From Bacillus sp. WMMC1349 (GTDB taxonomy: Bacteria > Bacillota > Bacilli > Bacillales > Bacillaceae): a stretch of DNA of 64,000 nucleotides. This document shows positions 8,186 to 16,717 of this stretch, piece after piece. Positions within the stretch are counted from its first letter, which is position 1. Every line of letters starts with the position of its first letter. Location of the stretch: positions 2,338,001 through 2,402,000 of the forward strand of contig NZ_JABJUQ010000007.1 of the NCBI RefSeq assembly GCF_013155385.1, given 5' to 3'. The position numbers were made by a program, and so were the translations under genes. The notes below the pieces were generated by a model. It was not told the DNA's origin. It did not search any database and saw only the letters and a program-made list of their open reading frames with translations.

Positions 8186-8305
8186 TTTATGCAATTTCTT
8201 TAGAAGATAATTAATCCTTATTCTGTCTTTATGATAATGAAAAAAACGTTTTTTTGCAATGAGATAGCGCCAAAACCAGCTTTTCAAGTTAGTGATCCCC
8301 TGTTC

Positions 8306-8475
8306 CTAAGAAACTTTCCAAACAACTTTTTTATGATCCGCAGGAAAAACAGCGAGGATATTTTCAATTGTAAACGTCTTTGGTTGTCGGCTCTTAAAAC
8401 AATACGCTCGTATATAACCCCCATTGATTTGATGAACAATCATTGGTCTTTTGGAAATATGACCGTCTATTTGAA
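8306..8475 (-). pseudogene. remnant of a WYL-like small gene
   Basis: Minus-strand translation gives YYLQIDGHISKRPMIVHQ, then GGYIRAYCFKSRQPKTFTIENILAV and a stop. It aligns closely with the intact 77-residue gene at 28841-29074 (GYIRAYCLKSRQTKTFTIENILAV). The N-terminal part and start are missing and an in-frame stop lies upstream, so this is a decayed second copy inside the sigK element. The plus-strand frame over the same bases is meaningless. Confidence 0.7.
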
Positions 8476-8662
8476 GATAATACGTTAGAAATCTCTAAAA
8501 ATTCCAACCGATGATAATAGGAATAATATCCTAATCCTAAAGATTCATTTTCTTAGAATAGCAATATTTCACCGCCACCCTTTTCATTAACATGATAAAA
8601 TTTTAACTGATTGTATTTTTATGATGTTGTTTAAAAAAATAACTATCTGAAAGGAAAATGTG

Positions 8663-11176
8663 ATGGCGGACAAGAAAAAACAAAATAATGAGTTAGATAG
8701 TTCAGCTAAAGTTTTTGAAGCCAGTACTTTAGTTGAAAGAGCCGATCAACGTAAAAAAGATTATGAAAACCTGAAAGAGAAACTTCAAACATTAAAAACA
8801 GCGTGTCTTGGAGTGGCAGATTTAGGTGATGATTTCACAGGAAAAGGCGCAGATAACATTAAAGAGTTTTTTAGAGGACAGGCTGAGGTTGTCGACAGTT
8901 GGATCACACTTGCCGATATGCAGATCTCGTTTTTTAATGGGGTTTCTGGTGATATCGAAGCGAAAAAACTGCCCGATTCGTACATTGAAATGTCTTTTTT
9001 AAAAACTGAATTAAAAAATGCAGATAAAAAGTCCGATCAAATAGTCGATACCCTCAAAAATAACATGGATCGGATCATAAACCGAGTGAATGATATCGTT
9101 GATCTGGATAAGTGGACTGACCACAATTACACAGTAGAGATGTCAAAAGCACAAACAACTCGGAAAAATGCAATTGATGCTGTAGACGATCTGGATAAAT
9201 CTTTGACAGGCGAATACACACAAGCATTGGCTGAAGCCGAAAGTGTCTCCAAAAAATTATCAGCATTGATGGAAGCCACAAGTAATGGAAAAAGCGCTTC
9301 TCCTATGTATTTTGATAAGAAGGCTTTTCACTCGAATAAGTTATATAAAGAAGCAATCAAAACCGACAAACAAGCGACTACATATATTAATGCGAAAAAA
9401 GAGCAAGCAGAAGCCCGCAGAATTGCAGAGTTACAAGAGAAGCTTGCAAATGTATCTGACCCTGATGAATATGTTAAAATGGCTAAAGAAATTGGTTATA
9501 ACAACCTTTCACCAGAACAACAGGAACGTTTAACAGAAATTAAAGAAGATAAGGAATTTTGGGATAATCCGTTTTTAGGCACTTTAAATAAAGCAGGAGA
9601 TATGGTAGTCGGTTCAGCTAGCGAAGCATTTGAGGCTGGTAAAAGCATTGCTAGCGATGTTGGCGAATCATTGGAGAATGGGTTACACACGATAGCCCAT
9701 CCGATAGAAACGATGGAAAATGTCAGAGATGGCTTACATGCGATTGGTGAAGAGATAGATAATGCGGCTTCTGCAGTTTGGGACAAAGTATCTCATCCAA
9801 AGGAAATACTTAATGCAACGTGGGACAATATAACCCATCCAATGGAAACATTAGAAGGGATTGGTGAGGGAATTAAAAACGTTGCTAGTGATACAGTTGA
9901 TGGAGTTCTTTACACTGTCAATCATCCATTTGAAACTATAGCAGGGGTCTCACATGTGGTATCTCATCCTGTAGACACATTGAATATCATGAAAAAAGGA
10001 ATTGCAGATTCTTTTGAGAGAGATGTCATAAACGGGGATGCAAAAAGTAGAGCGAAATGGTTCATGTATGCTACAGGAACAGTTGCAACATCTGTTGTTG
10101 GAACAAAAGGTGTAGACAAGCTGGGGAAAGCTGCAAAGCTTGGGAAACTTGGAAAGGCCGGGTCTAAAGCTTATAAGATTTCTAAAAAAATTAGAGAAAA
10201 AACGATTAGAGTACCGAAGAAAGCTTTGAAGAAAGTTTTGACAAATCCTTTAGCCGAAAAACTTAGATTAGGAGCTTTAGGGCGTCTCCCAATAAATGCT
10301 CTTAATTTAAAAAAACTTGGACATGATTTTATTCAATTTATCAAGAAGAAGTTTTCTCGTAATAAAGGGACTCTAAAGTTAGATTTACAATTCTTTGCAG
10401 AAAAGAAAAAAGGCGTTGGCAATGTTTCTGTTAAGCGTCCTAATGGATCTTCACAACCAAAGTCAAACGAGCCGTTTCTTAAGGTTAAAAGGAAAAAAGA
10501 AGCAACGAAAAGCACTGGAAAAGTTACCGAAAAACACGAAGACAAAAATGTTCAAAAAGGCAAGCATGGTGACGGAGATCCCAAAACTCCGCATCAATCA
10601 AAATCAAAACCACATGAGTCAGTTCACAAGGTGGATAAGCCTCACGAGTCTAATAAAGATGCTGGAACCGTTCCTGGTAAGCATCCTCATGAGTCTTCTA
10701 AGCCGAAGAAGCATGAACCAGAGAAAGATGTTGACAATGGAAGTAAGGGTACGAGAAAGTATTCAACTACTATCGATGATAAAGTAAAAGTAATTGAAAA
10801 AATAGATTTACCAGATTGGATAAGTGAATCATTTACTGATGGGTATTATAGAACTGTAATTACAGAAGAAAACATTACATTCTATAGAACTTATGGTGGT
10901 GGTGCAAAAGTTAACGGGGCATTTGTCACTACTATCCCAGCTGGAAATAGAATAAATGCAAAAATAAGTACTGCTTTAGTTCCAGATTGGAAAAACTCTA
11001 GACAATATGAAGCTGTTATAGAAGTGCCAAAAGGGCAAGTTTTAAATATAGGTAAAGTTGAAAAGCAATATACAAAAACAGGGGCATTACTAGAAGGTGA
11101 TGGAGATCAAATATTATTACCTCAAGGATGGCCATCGGAATGGATAAAGGAGATAAAACAAGTTCCAAGTAGATAG
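8663..11176 (+). CDS. LXG-domain polymorphic toxin (type VII secretion substrate)
   Basis: An 837-residue interbacterial toxin. Residues 1-260 form the helical LXG targeting domain, with the typical VADLGDDFTGKGADNIKEFF segment. Residues 330-470 are a pre-toxin region with five HPxET-like motifs (AHPIET, SHPKEI, THPMET, NHPFET, SHPVDT), then a hydrophobic YATGTVATSVVGTKG. At about residue 570 comes KLDLQFFAEKKKG, then a long Lys/His/Glu/Pro-rich linker. The last 135 residues (ITFYRTYGGGAKVNG...) are the presumed toxin tip; I do not recognise the fold with confidence. The start is ATG 8663 after AAAGGA. It is 16 bases upstream of its immunity candidate and sits where B. subtilis skin carries YqcG. 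Confidence 0.88.
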   Translation: MADKKKQNNELDSSAKVFEASTLVERADQRKKDYENLKEKLQTLKTACLGVADLGDDFTGKGADNIKEFFRGQAEVVDSWITLADMQISFFNGVSGDIEAKKLPDSYIEMSFLKTELKNADKKSDQIVDTLKNNMDRIINRVNDIVDLDKWTDHNYTVEMSKAQTTRKNAIDAVDDLDKSLTGEYTQALAEAESVSKKLSALMEATSNGKSASPMYFDKKAFHSNKLYKEAIKTDKQATTYINAKKEQAEARRIAELQEKLANVSDPDEYVKMAKEIGYNNLSPEQQERLTEIKEDKEFWDNPFLGTLNKAGDMVVGSASEAFEAGKSIASDVGESLENGLHTIAHPIETMENVRDGLHAIGEEIDNAASAVWDKVSHPKEILNATWDNITHPMETLEGIGEGIKNVASDTVDGVLYTVNHPFETIAGVSHVVSHPVDTLNIMKKGIADSFERDVINGDAKSRAKWFMYATGTVATSVVGTKGVDKLGKAAKLGKLGKAGSKAYKISKKIREKTIRVPKKALKKVLTNPLAEKLRLGALGRLPINALNLKKLGHDFIQFIKKKFSRNKGTLKLDLQFFAEKKKGVGNVSVKRPNGSSQPKSNEPFLKVKRKKEATKSTGKVTEKHEDKNVQKGKHGDGDPKTPHQSKSKPHESVHKVDKPHESNKDAGTVPGKHPHESSKPKKHEPEKDVDNGSKGTRKYSTTIDDKVKVIEKIDLPDWISESFTDGYYRTVITEENITFYRTYGGGAKVNGAFVTTIPAGNRINAKISTALVPDWKNSRQYEAVIEVPKGQVLNIGKVEKQYTKTGALLEGDGDQILLPQGWPSEWIKEIKQVPSR

Positions 11177-11192
11177 GAGGATATAGGATATA

Positions 11193-11462
11193 ATGGATAA
11201 GAAAAAGCAGTTAATCGAACAAATAAAAGTTGTGATAAATAATCTTGAAAAAGATTATAGTAATGAAATAAATAGTGGTGTTTTACAACTTATATATAAA
11301 AGATATAAGAATGCATTAGAAATATTGGAGAGTAATAAAGATATTAAAGGAATCAATATTATTGGTGGTGTAAAGGCTTATATGGATAGTTATAGTGACT
11401 ATCAAAATCCATTATTGGGAGAAATGCATAAAGCTGAAAAATTAAATAAAGAATTATTATAA
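11193..11462 (+). CDS. probable cognate immunity protein
   Basis: An 89-residue, largely helical, charged protein, MDKKKQLIEQIKVVINNLEK..., with no signal peptide. It begins 16 bases after the LXG toxin stop behind its own GGAGG site and ends before a terminator. Size and position are those of an immunity protein for the toxin tip; the function is inferred from context alone. Its low GC content matches the toxin C-terminus, which is usual when a tip and its immunity gene are exchanged as one module. Confidence 0.65.
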   Translation: MDKKKQLIEQIKVVINNLEKDYSNEINSGVLQLIYKRYKNALEILESNKDIKGINIIGGVKAYMDSYSDYQNPLLGEMHKAEKLNKELL

Positions 11463-11552
11463 AATTGTTGTTGCAAAATCTAACAAGAGTAAGCTTCATC
11501 CTGTAACCTTGGACCTTGATTGGCGCTAAATACCTTTCAAGGTTCTTGATAT

Positions 11553-11580
11553 AAAAAGGGCCCATTAAAGGGCCTTTTTT
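11553..11580. terminator. bidirectional terminator between immunity gene and endolysin
   Basis: Hairpin AAAAAGGGCCC...GGGCCTTTTTT, with A and T runs on both sides, between two convergent genes. Confidence 0.75.
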
Positions 11581-12509
11581 CATGCAAACAACCTTGTCCA
11601 AGTACCCCGCCCAGCAATCCCATCCACATCCAGACCATTCGCCTTTTGAAAATCTCTCACAGCCTTCTCAAGTCCATGACCAAAGATAGAATCAAGCCCA
11701 TTCACATCATATCCCTTACAGATCAACAACGCTTGAAGAATCCAAGTGATATTTCCTTTCGCTCCCTTACGAACATTTACGACTGCCGCACGAGTTTTCG
11801 GTCCCCATTCCCCATCTACGACAAGACCTGCATGAAATTGCTTATTTAATTCGGTCTGGAAGCCCTTAAGCAGAGCTTTGTATGTTTCAGGACCTTGATA
11901 ACCGTCTACCTTAATATTTAACTTATAGCGTTTATTTAACGTACTCTGAATCGTTCTAACAATCGCACGACCGCCACTGGAAGATGATTTCTTTGTTGAC
12001 GATTGCTTTTTAGTTGGTTTAGGAACCGCTGGTGTTGCGTTGTTTACTTTTGATACGAGAACCGGACGTTTACCAGCTTGCAGCTGCGCCAAACTTAAAC
12101 CGCCCATCATCTCTAAATGTGGGTAATCTTTAAAGCTTTTCCAATCTCCTCCCCACGCAAATCCTAAAGCCTTTGCGATTTGAGCGACTCTTTTCCATTT
12201 GGAATTAACAGTCCAGATCGCTGTTTTGCCATCTGAGGATAATAGAACATAATCTACGGCTAAACCGTAATTGTGGTTAGACTGTCCAGCTCTAGCATGA
12301 GTCACAATCTTCCCTGATGCAGTACGTCCTTTCGCATACAGCTTATTTTGTTCCGCAAAAGAACGATAGCCAGATGTCATCTGTACATAAATTTTCTCTT
12401 TATATGCTCTTTTGATGACTTCGATTGCTGTTTCTTTTACTACCGGATGGATTCCAGAACCCATATTTCGAACAGAACAATCAATCAAGTTTTCTAGTGA
12501 TACCGTCAT
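11580..12509 (-). CDS. phage-type endolysin: M15 (CwlK-like) peptidase with two peptidoglycan-binding repeats
   Basis: Cell-wall hydrolase of 309 residues. Residues 1-145 form an M15-type peptidase domain of the L-alanyl-D-glutamate endopeptidase/VanY kind, with TSGYRSFAEQN, the zinc-site motif SNHNYGLAVDYV and the later YPHLEM. A Ser/Lys/Thr-rich linker (about 165-185) leads to two peptidoglycan-binding type 1 repeats (VDGYQGPETYKAL and VDGEWGPKTRAAV) and a third such stretch, DVDGIAGRGTWTRL. There is no signal peptide, as expected for a holin-released lysin. It forms a lysis cassette with the holin and XhlA fragment just upstream. In B. subtilis skin the same slot is held by the amidase CwlA. 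Confidence 0.88.
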   Translation of the reverse strand: MTVSLENLIDCSVRNMGSGIHPVVKETAIEVIKRAYKEKIYVQMTSGYRSFAEQNKLYAKGRTASGKIVTHARAGQSNHNYGLAVDYVLLSSDGKTAIWTVNSKWKRVAQIAKALGFAWGGDWKSFKDYPHLEMMGGLSLAQLQAGKRPVLVSKVNNATPAVPKPTKKQSSTKKSSSSGGRAIVRTIQSTLNKRYKLNIKVDGYQGPETYKALLKGFQTELNKQFHAGLVVDGEWGPKTRAAVVNVRKGAKGNITWILQALLICKGYDVNGLDSIFGHGLEKAVRDFQKANGLDVDGIAGRGTWTRLFA

Positions 12510-12569
12510 TGTAAAACACCTCTATTTTTTATTTTTGACAATAAAAAAAGACTGCCTCTTGGCAGCCCA

Positions 12570-12833
12570 TCATTTTGTTAATCCGTTTTGTTTTAACACT
12601 TCTTTTTGCTGCTTACCCTTCTCTGTGACATAGTTATTTTTATACCAAGCCACAACTGCCGTAACGATCGTAAACACTGTAGAACCGACCAAATACAAAG
12701 CATCCGCCACCGTATTGACTTGATCTTCACTAATTGGCAGAGCACCCTTTCCAAACATCATCAAAGTCTGGTTAATAAGTGCAATAAAAAGAAGCACCGT
12801 CCGAATGACTGTGCCTTTGTCAACGTTTTTCAT
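12570..12833 (-). CDS. xhlB: SPP1/XhlB-type holin
   Basis: An 87-residue holin, [20 protein letters not shown]..., ending [20 protein letters not shown], very close to PBSX XhlB. It has two hydrophobic helices and a charged C-terminus. The start is ATG 12831-12833 behind AAGGAGG; an upstream in-frame ATG would add 20 residues derived from the XhlA region. With the endolysin it would lyse the cell if expressed, so it is probably silent or used rarely. Confidence 0.9.
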   Translation of the reverse strand: MKNVDKGTVIRTVLLFIALINQTLMMFGKGALPISEDQVNTVADALYLVGSTVFTIVTAVVAWYKNNYVTEKGKQQKEVLKQNGLTK

Positions 12834-12852
12834 ATTATGTTTTCCTCCTTCT

Positions 12853-13034
12853 TTATTTCTGCAAGAGATTATAAAATAATGCAATCGTTCCACCGATCAC
12901 ACCTGTGCTGATTGCTGTAATGATGGCGCCGATGCTGCGCTTAATCCAAGTGGTGTTTTCTTCAATTTTGTTGAGTTTTTCATTAATAGATATAATCTGT
13001 TGGTCGTGTCGTTCTGTTGTCCTCTCCAGAGTGC
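12853..13034 (-). pseudogene. 3' fragment of XhlA-type lysis protein
   Basis: The minus strand encodes TTERHDQQIISINEKLNKIE, then NTTWIKRSIGAIITAISTGV and ends ALFYNLLQK, the C-terminal coiled coil and membrane helix of PBSX XhlA. The 5' part is missing: at about 13,035 the sequence turns into a helicase fragment on the other strand. This is a visible breakpoint of the element. Confidence 0.8.
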
Positions 13035-13703
13035 TCGTCTTGGTAAATATTGTGATGCAATGTATTTTGATGAATTTCAGGATTATAATGGTGCTGATTT
13101 CAAGACAATGAAATATTTACTTGAGAAAACAAAAATAAGAGTAACAGCAGTTGGTGATATATTCCAAAGTTGTCTAACTCCACGAGCTCGTGGTGCGTCA
13201 TCACCCTTTAATAAAATTAATTCAGCGGCTGATCTGAAAAAGAAACTCTCAAACAAAATCATGGTTAATGAGTCTGAGTTAATAAAAAATCGAAGAGTCC
13301 CACCTTCTGTTTGTGAGTTTATTAAGTCCAATTTAGGAATAAAAATCGATTCAGCTTCAAATGTAAATGCTGCTATAATAACACTAACTGAAGTTGAGAG
13401 CATCCATCAAATCATGATAGACTCTCACATTCCTAACCTGATCTGGAATAGTCGTTTAAAACATGCGTTGGGGAATAATTACATTAATTGGACTTACTCT
13501 AAAGGTGATACCTATAGTCAATCATGTGTAATTTTAACAGATAAGACTAGCCGAAAAGACCATTGGAGGAGTACATCAGTTAAAACGAGGAATGCTTTAT
13601 ATGTAGCATTGACTCATTCAGAGGGGATTTGTACCTAATAACTAACGAAAATTATAAAAAATGGAGAAAGTATGCTGATTCATTACAAATTAAGGACAGA
13701 TAG
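13035..13703 (+). pseudogene. 5'-truncated, frameshifted UvrD-like helicase fragment
   Basis: Plus-strand sequence encodes CDAMYFDEFQDYNGADFKT (helicase motif II, DEFQD) and ends with NALYVALTHSEG (motif VI). A +1 shift near 13,620 then restores GDLYLITNENYKKWRKYADS up to the stop at 13,701. The N-terminal Walker A half is absent. It abuts the XhlA fragment on its left and the sigK terminator on its right. It is a relic of a superfamily 1 helicase, perhaps from a defence or mobile gene once next to sigK. No function is expected. Confidence 0.75.
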
Positions 13704-13765
13704 ACTTGGAGAAAGAACAAGTAATCAATAATTTTATAAACATTATGGATTAAATTATCTATTTA

Positions 13766-13800
13766 AAAATAGAGGCCAGAAATTTCTTCTCCTGGCCTCT
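13766..13800 (-). terminator. terminator of the sigK C-terminal half
   Basis: Hairpin with arms AGAGGCCAG (13771-13779) and CTGGCCTCT (13792-13800). On the minus strand it is followed by ATTTTTAAAT, directly after the sigK stop. Confidence 0.8.
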
Positions 13801-13805
13801 TAAAA

Positions 13806-14204
13806 TCACTTCCCCTTCGCCTTCTTCCTTTTCTCCTTCTCCGCCCGGTAAAATTCATGAAACATCTTCATCAATGCCCGCTTCTCAATCCGCGACACAT
13901 AGCTCCGCGAGATCCCGAGCTCCTTCGCGATTTCGCGCTGCGTTTTCTCTTTCTTCAAATCAAGGCCGAAGCGGCCGACGATGACTTCTTTTTCTCTACC
14001 GTCCAGGATGTCGATGTATTTTTTGACTTTTTCAAGCTCCATATTGAGCTGGATGGTATCGATGACGTCTTCGTTTTCCGATTTGAGGACATCGATGAGG
14101 CTGATTTCGTTTCCTTCTTTATCTTGCCCGATTGGATCATGAAGGGAAACATCTTTTTTCGTTTTTTTCAAGGCTCGCAGGTGCATTAAAATCTCATTAT
14201 TCAT
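13806..14204 (-). CDS. spoIIIC: C-terminal half of sporulation sigma factor K (SpoIIIC), interrupted and inverted
   Basis: Encodes regions 3-4 of Sig[34 protein letters not shown] helices, [16 protein letters not shown] and the -35-binding helix-turn-helix [20 protein letters not shown], ending EKRKKAKGK. It is almost identical in pattern to B. subtilis SigK. The ATG at 14202-14204 lies in element-side DNA, has no good ribosome-binding site and is probably not used. The coding strand is minus, whereas the N-terminal half is plus. If the cores at 5321 and 14184 recombine, the intervening DNA flips and this half joins the first in frame. Confidence 0.96.
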   Translation of the reverse strand: MNNEILMHLRALKKTKKDVSLHDPIGQDKEGNEISLIDVLKSENEDVIDTIQLNMELEKVKKYIDILDGREKEVIVGRFGLDLKKEKTQREIAKELGISRSYVSRIEKRALMKMFHEFYRAEKEKRKKAKGK

Positions 14205-14220
14205 TTCGTAACGGGAGTGC
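14184..14220 (-). other. right recombination site of the sigK element (attR), inverted
   Basis: The core is 14184-14198 (minus strand AATGAGATTTTAATG), with the sigK C-terminal half to its left and the P arm 14207-14220 (plus strand CGTAACGGGAGTGC) to its right. The one core difference from the left site (A/T) is synonymous for isoleucine, so crossover on either side of it gives the same protein. Confidence 0.85.
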
Positions 14221-14400
14221 GTACTTGGTTATTTATTTTCTTAAAAAAAGCATATTCGAATTGTTTTCTTTAATACATTTCAAGTCTACATGATGCGAAA
14301 GGATATGTCACATTAATGTCTCCAATAAGTTTGATTGCTTCTGATTTAAATTGAGAATTTTGATTTTATTGAGCATGAAAATAGGCATGCAAAAATGGTA

Positions 14401-14590
14401 CTAGAAATACTTTGCTTGGTTCTCTAAATATTGATACCAAGAAAGAGGCATGATTTTTTCATCATTAATATGTCTAAGGTCATGACATACCTCATGTGAG
14501 AAGTCTATCCATTGTTCTTTTCGAGTTTTCTGGGAATCTAAGGCATGGTATACATACATAAACAAAGAATAAAAAGCTGTAAGTGCTCTT
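14401..14590 (-). pseudogene. ImmA/YqaB-like zinc metallopeptidase relic
   Basis: The minus strand encodes MYVYHALDSQKTRKEQWIDF, then SHEVCHDLRHINDEKIMPLS and WYQYLENQAKYF, and a stop. HEVCH is the HExxH zinc motif of ImmA/IrrE peptidases, and the flanking pattern fits YqaB, the gene next to spoIIIC in B. subtilis skin. The N-terminus is cut by stops and the C-terminus ends early. It lies outside the right-hand attachment site, on the P-arm side, so this DNA comes from the element. The rest of 14205-14880 holds only a 29-codon frame (14731-14820, minus strand, MVGKWFSINKLG) of unknown meaning. Confidence 0.7.
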
Positions 14591-14884
14591 TATCTGTTCA
14601 TTTGTCTAAAATCCATATTCAAATGAACTGTTGCTTTTTGACTTCATCGAATAATGTTACTAGGTAACCCTCTCCTGCTACACAAGCACTGCACTATGAA
14701 CAATTCCATTAATTTTGCCTTGGTTCTGTATTAACCTATAGCCCTATAGTTACCTGTATCAATGCTCTTGATTTCAGCAAAAGCCCCTAGCTTATTAATC
14801 GAAAACCATTTTCCAACCATGAAAAACTCCCCTCTATTTCATCTGTCTACCTTTAGGGGAGCATATCATAACGCGGAGATCATT

Positions 14885-15403
14885 TTATAACAAAAAATTA
14901 TTTATATCCGTCCAGCCGATAGCAATGGCTTTGAAATCATCTTCACCGATTTGTATTTGTTTTGTTGTGCTTTGTCTTCCACCTAATTTTTCATAAAAAT
15001 TTATCGATGGATTACCGGCTAAAACCCATACCATTAATGATTTTATGTTTTTCTTTACAAGCTCCTCTACAATCGCCTTCATTAGTCGAGAGCCGATTCC
15101 TTTTCTCTGATACTGTAACAACAGATAAAGTGCCGAAACTTCACCCTTATATTTGCTTAGATGATCGCGGTTTGGACCTCCGGAAGCAAAGCCTATCATT
15201 TTGCCGTCGGTTTCTTCTGCAACATAGACAATATCTTGGTGTTGAGAATCTCTTAATGAAGTTCTCCAAAGTTCTGCCTGATGTTTGACAGAGGGCCTAG
15301 ATAACATGTCATCAGGCAATATTCCTCGATATATCTAACTTTCCACATGAACATTGGCAATTGAAACAGCGTCTGATGCCTTGGCTTTTCTTATTAAGAC
15401 CAT
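14885..15403 (-). pseudogene. GNAT acetyltransferase with in-frame stop, in blt operon position
   Basis: The frame starts at ATG 15401-15403 behind GGGGGAGG with MVLIRKAKASDAVSIANVHV, hits a TAG at about residue 25 where the family has a Trp, then continues in the same frame as YRGILPDDMLSRPSVKHQ to the end. The acetyl-CoA loop QRKGIGSRLMK is intact. It begins 20 bases after the blt stop, the place bltD holds in B. subtilis, but the sequence is a different GNAT subfamily. A restart at the internal ATG 15319 would lack the first strand and is probably inactive. Confidence 0.75.
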
Positions 15404-15423
15404 GTTTCCTCCCCCTTCTAATG

Positions 15424-16635
15424 TTAAAGCTGTTCATTCAAGATTGAAACCTCATTCGTTTTTTCTTTCCAAACCATTGTTAGACTCAAGCCGACAATCA
15501 TAATGATACCTGCAAAGAGGAAAGGGTAATGAATGTTAAGATCAAACAGAATACCTCCCAGAGCCGGACCAAAAATATTCCCTAAGCTGGTGTAAGTGGA
15601 GTTCATGCCTGCTACGAAACCCTGTTGATTGCCGGCAACTTTGGATAAAAACGTTGTTAAGGCCGGGCGCAGCAAATCAAACGCCAGAAAAATAAAACAA
15701 GTCACAATCAAAACGGCTAAAAACCCTGACATAACAGTAGACACGAAAGCTAAGACCGCACCGGTGATTAAGCAAAGCTGAATCACCCTTTTCTCTCCAA
15801 GTTTGTTGACCAATTTCCCGAATAATAAAACTTGAATAATGACGGCAACGCTCGAACTAATCGTAATAATGGTAGCGATATCTTTTGGCGTGAAGCCGAA
15901 TTTATGATCAGAAAACAAGCTGAATACCGTTTCATAGGCTGATAAGCCAAAAGCCAGTACAAAGACGATCATAAATGCAATGAAATAGACTGGATGAATT
16001 GATTTTTTTAAGTCTTTGAAGAAATGAAGTTCCTTTGTATTTGACAACAGTTGTTCGCGTTCTTTTTTTGGCAATGACTCTTTTAATATAAAAACGGAAG
16101 AGATAGCAGCCAAGAATGCTAAAGCAGCAGCGAAAAAGAACGGCATGCGAATGCCATAGCTGGAAATAAACCCTCCAGCCCCAGGCCCAATGATAAAGCC
16201 GGTGCTAATTGCTGCAGAAACATACCCCATAGCCTTTGACCTTTCCTCTAGAGTTGTCATATCAGCTACGTACGCCGTTACGGCCGGCATGATAAAAGCA
16301 GCGCTTATACCGCCTAATATCCTTGATAAATAAAAAAATTGAACATGGGTTCCTAAGCCGAAAATTAACTCTGAAATACTAAAGATCAGTAATCCGAGGA
16401 CAATCATTTTTTTTCTCCCGAAAAGGTCAACCCATCTTCCTGCAAAAGGTGATATCATTAACTGGGAAATTGCAAAAACGGCAACAAGATAACCCATAGT
16501 GCTGCCGGATAAATTCATAGTATTTATAAAAGTAGGCATAACCGGAATAATTAAACCGATGCCAAGAAATGCTATGAAAATGTTGCTTAACAATATGATG
16601 AATACTGTTTTTTGTTCTTTAATTGATTTTTTCAT
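15424..16635 (-). CDS. blt: multidrug efflux transporter Blt (MFS)
   Basis: Proton-driven 12-helix exporter of cationic drugs. The 403-residue sequence, MKKSIKEQKTVFIILLSNIF..., closely follows B. subtilis Blt, including GRWVDLFGRKKM (the MFS motif A loop), the SRILGGISAAFIMPAVTAYV segment and GPGAGGFISSYG (antiporter motif C). It is transcribed divergently from the MerR-family regulator gene bltR. The promoter has a 19-base spacer typical of MerR activation. A broken acetyltransferase follows in the same operon. Confidence 0.93.
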   Translation of the reverse strand: MKKSIKEQKTVFIILLSNIFIAFLGIGLIIPVMPTFINTMNLSGSTMGYLVAVFAISQLMISPFAGRWVDLFGRKKMIVLGLLIFSISELIFGLGTHVQFFYLSRILGGISAAFIMPAVTAYVADMTTLEERSKAMGYVSAAISTGFIIGPGAGGFISSYGIRMPFFFAAALAFLAAISSVFILKESLPKKEREQLLSNTKELHFFKDLKKSIHPVYFIAFMIVFVLAFGLSAYETVFSLFSDHKFGFTPKDIATIITISSSVAVIIQVLLFGKLVNKLGEKRVIQLCLITGAVLAFVSTVMSGFLAVLIVTCFIFLAFDLLRPALTTFLSKVAGNQQGFVAGMNSTYTSLGNIFGPALGGILFDLNIHYPFLFAGIIMIVGLSLTMVWKEKTNEVSILNEQL

Positions 16636-16717
16636 CTAAAAAGTCCTCCTTAACCGAGTTGGAACCATTTTATCTATCGTTTTCTTTGTAGATCGAGGTT
16701 TTTTCAAGTACAATAAA

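Larger units (their letters stand above)
5321..14198. mobile_element. reduced skin-like element in sigK, with inverted attachment sites
   Basis: The segment between the two sigK half-sites, about 8.9 kb, holds a SpoIVCA-type recombinase, small accessory genes, an LXG toxin with immunity candidate, and an endolysin-holin-XhlA lysis cassette. That gene order resembles the spoIVCA side of the B. subtilis skin element (recombinase, YqcG-type LXG toxin, CwlA, holin). Phage structural and replication genes are absent. The sigK C-terminal half lies INSIDE this segment on the minus strand, while the right-hand P arm and an ImmA/YqaB-like relic lie outside it. Recombination between the sites would invert the segment rather than excise it. 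Confidence 0.85.

Noticed and set aside
8231..8488. Plus-strand frame of 85 codons inside the sigK element
   Set aside because: The minus strand of the same bases aligns with the WYL-like gene at 28841-29074; the plus frame has no ribosome-binding site or family features.
13000..13638. Continuous 212-codon frame as a complete gene
   Set aside because: Its first 12 or so codons are read from XhlA DNA and the C-terminus is frameshifted; the helicase motifs show a truncated relic rather than a real fusion protein.
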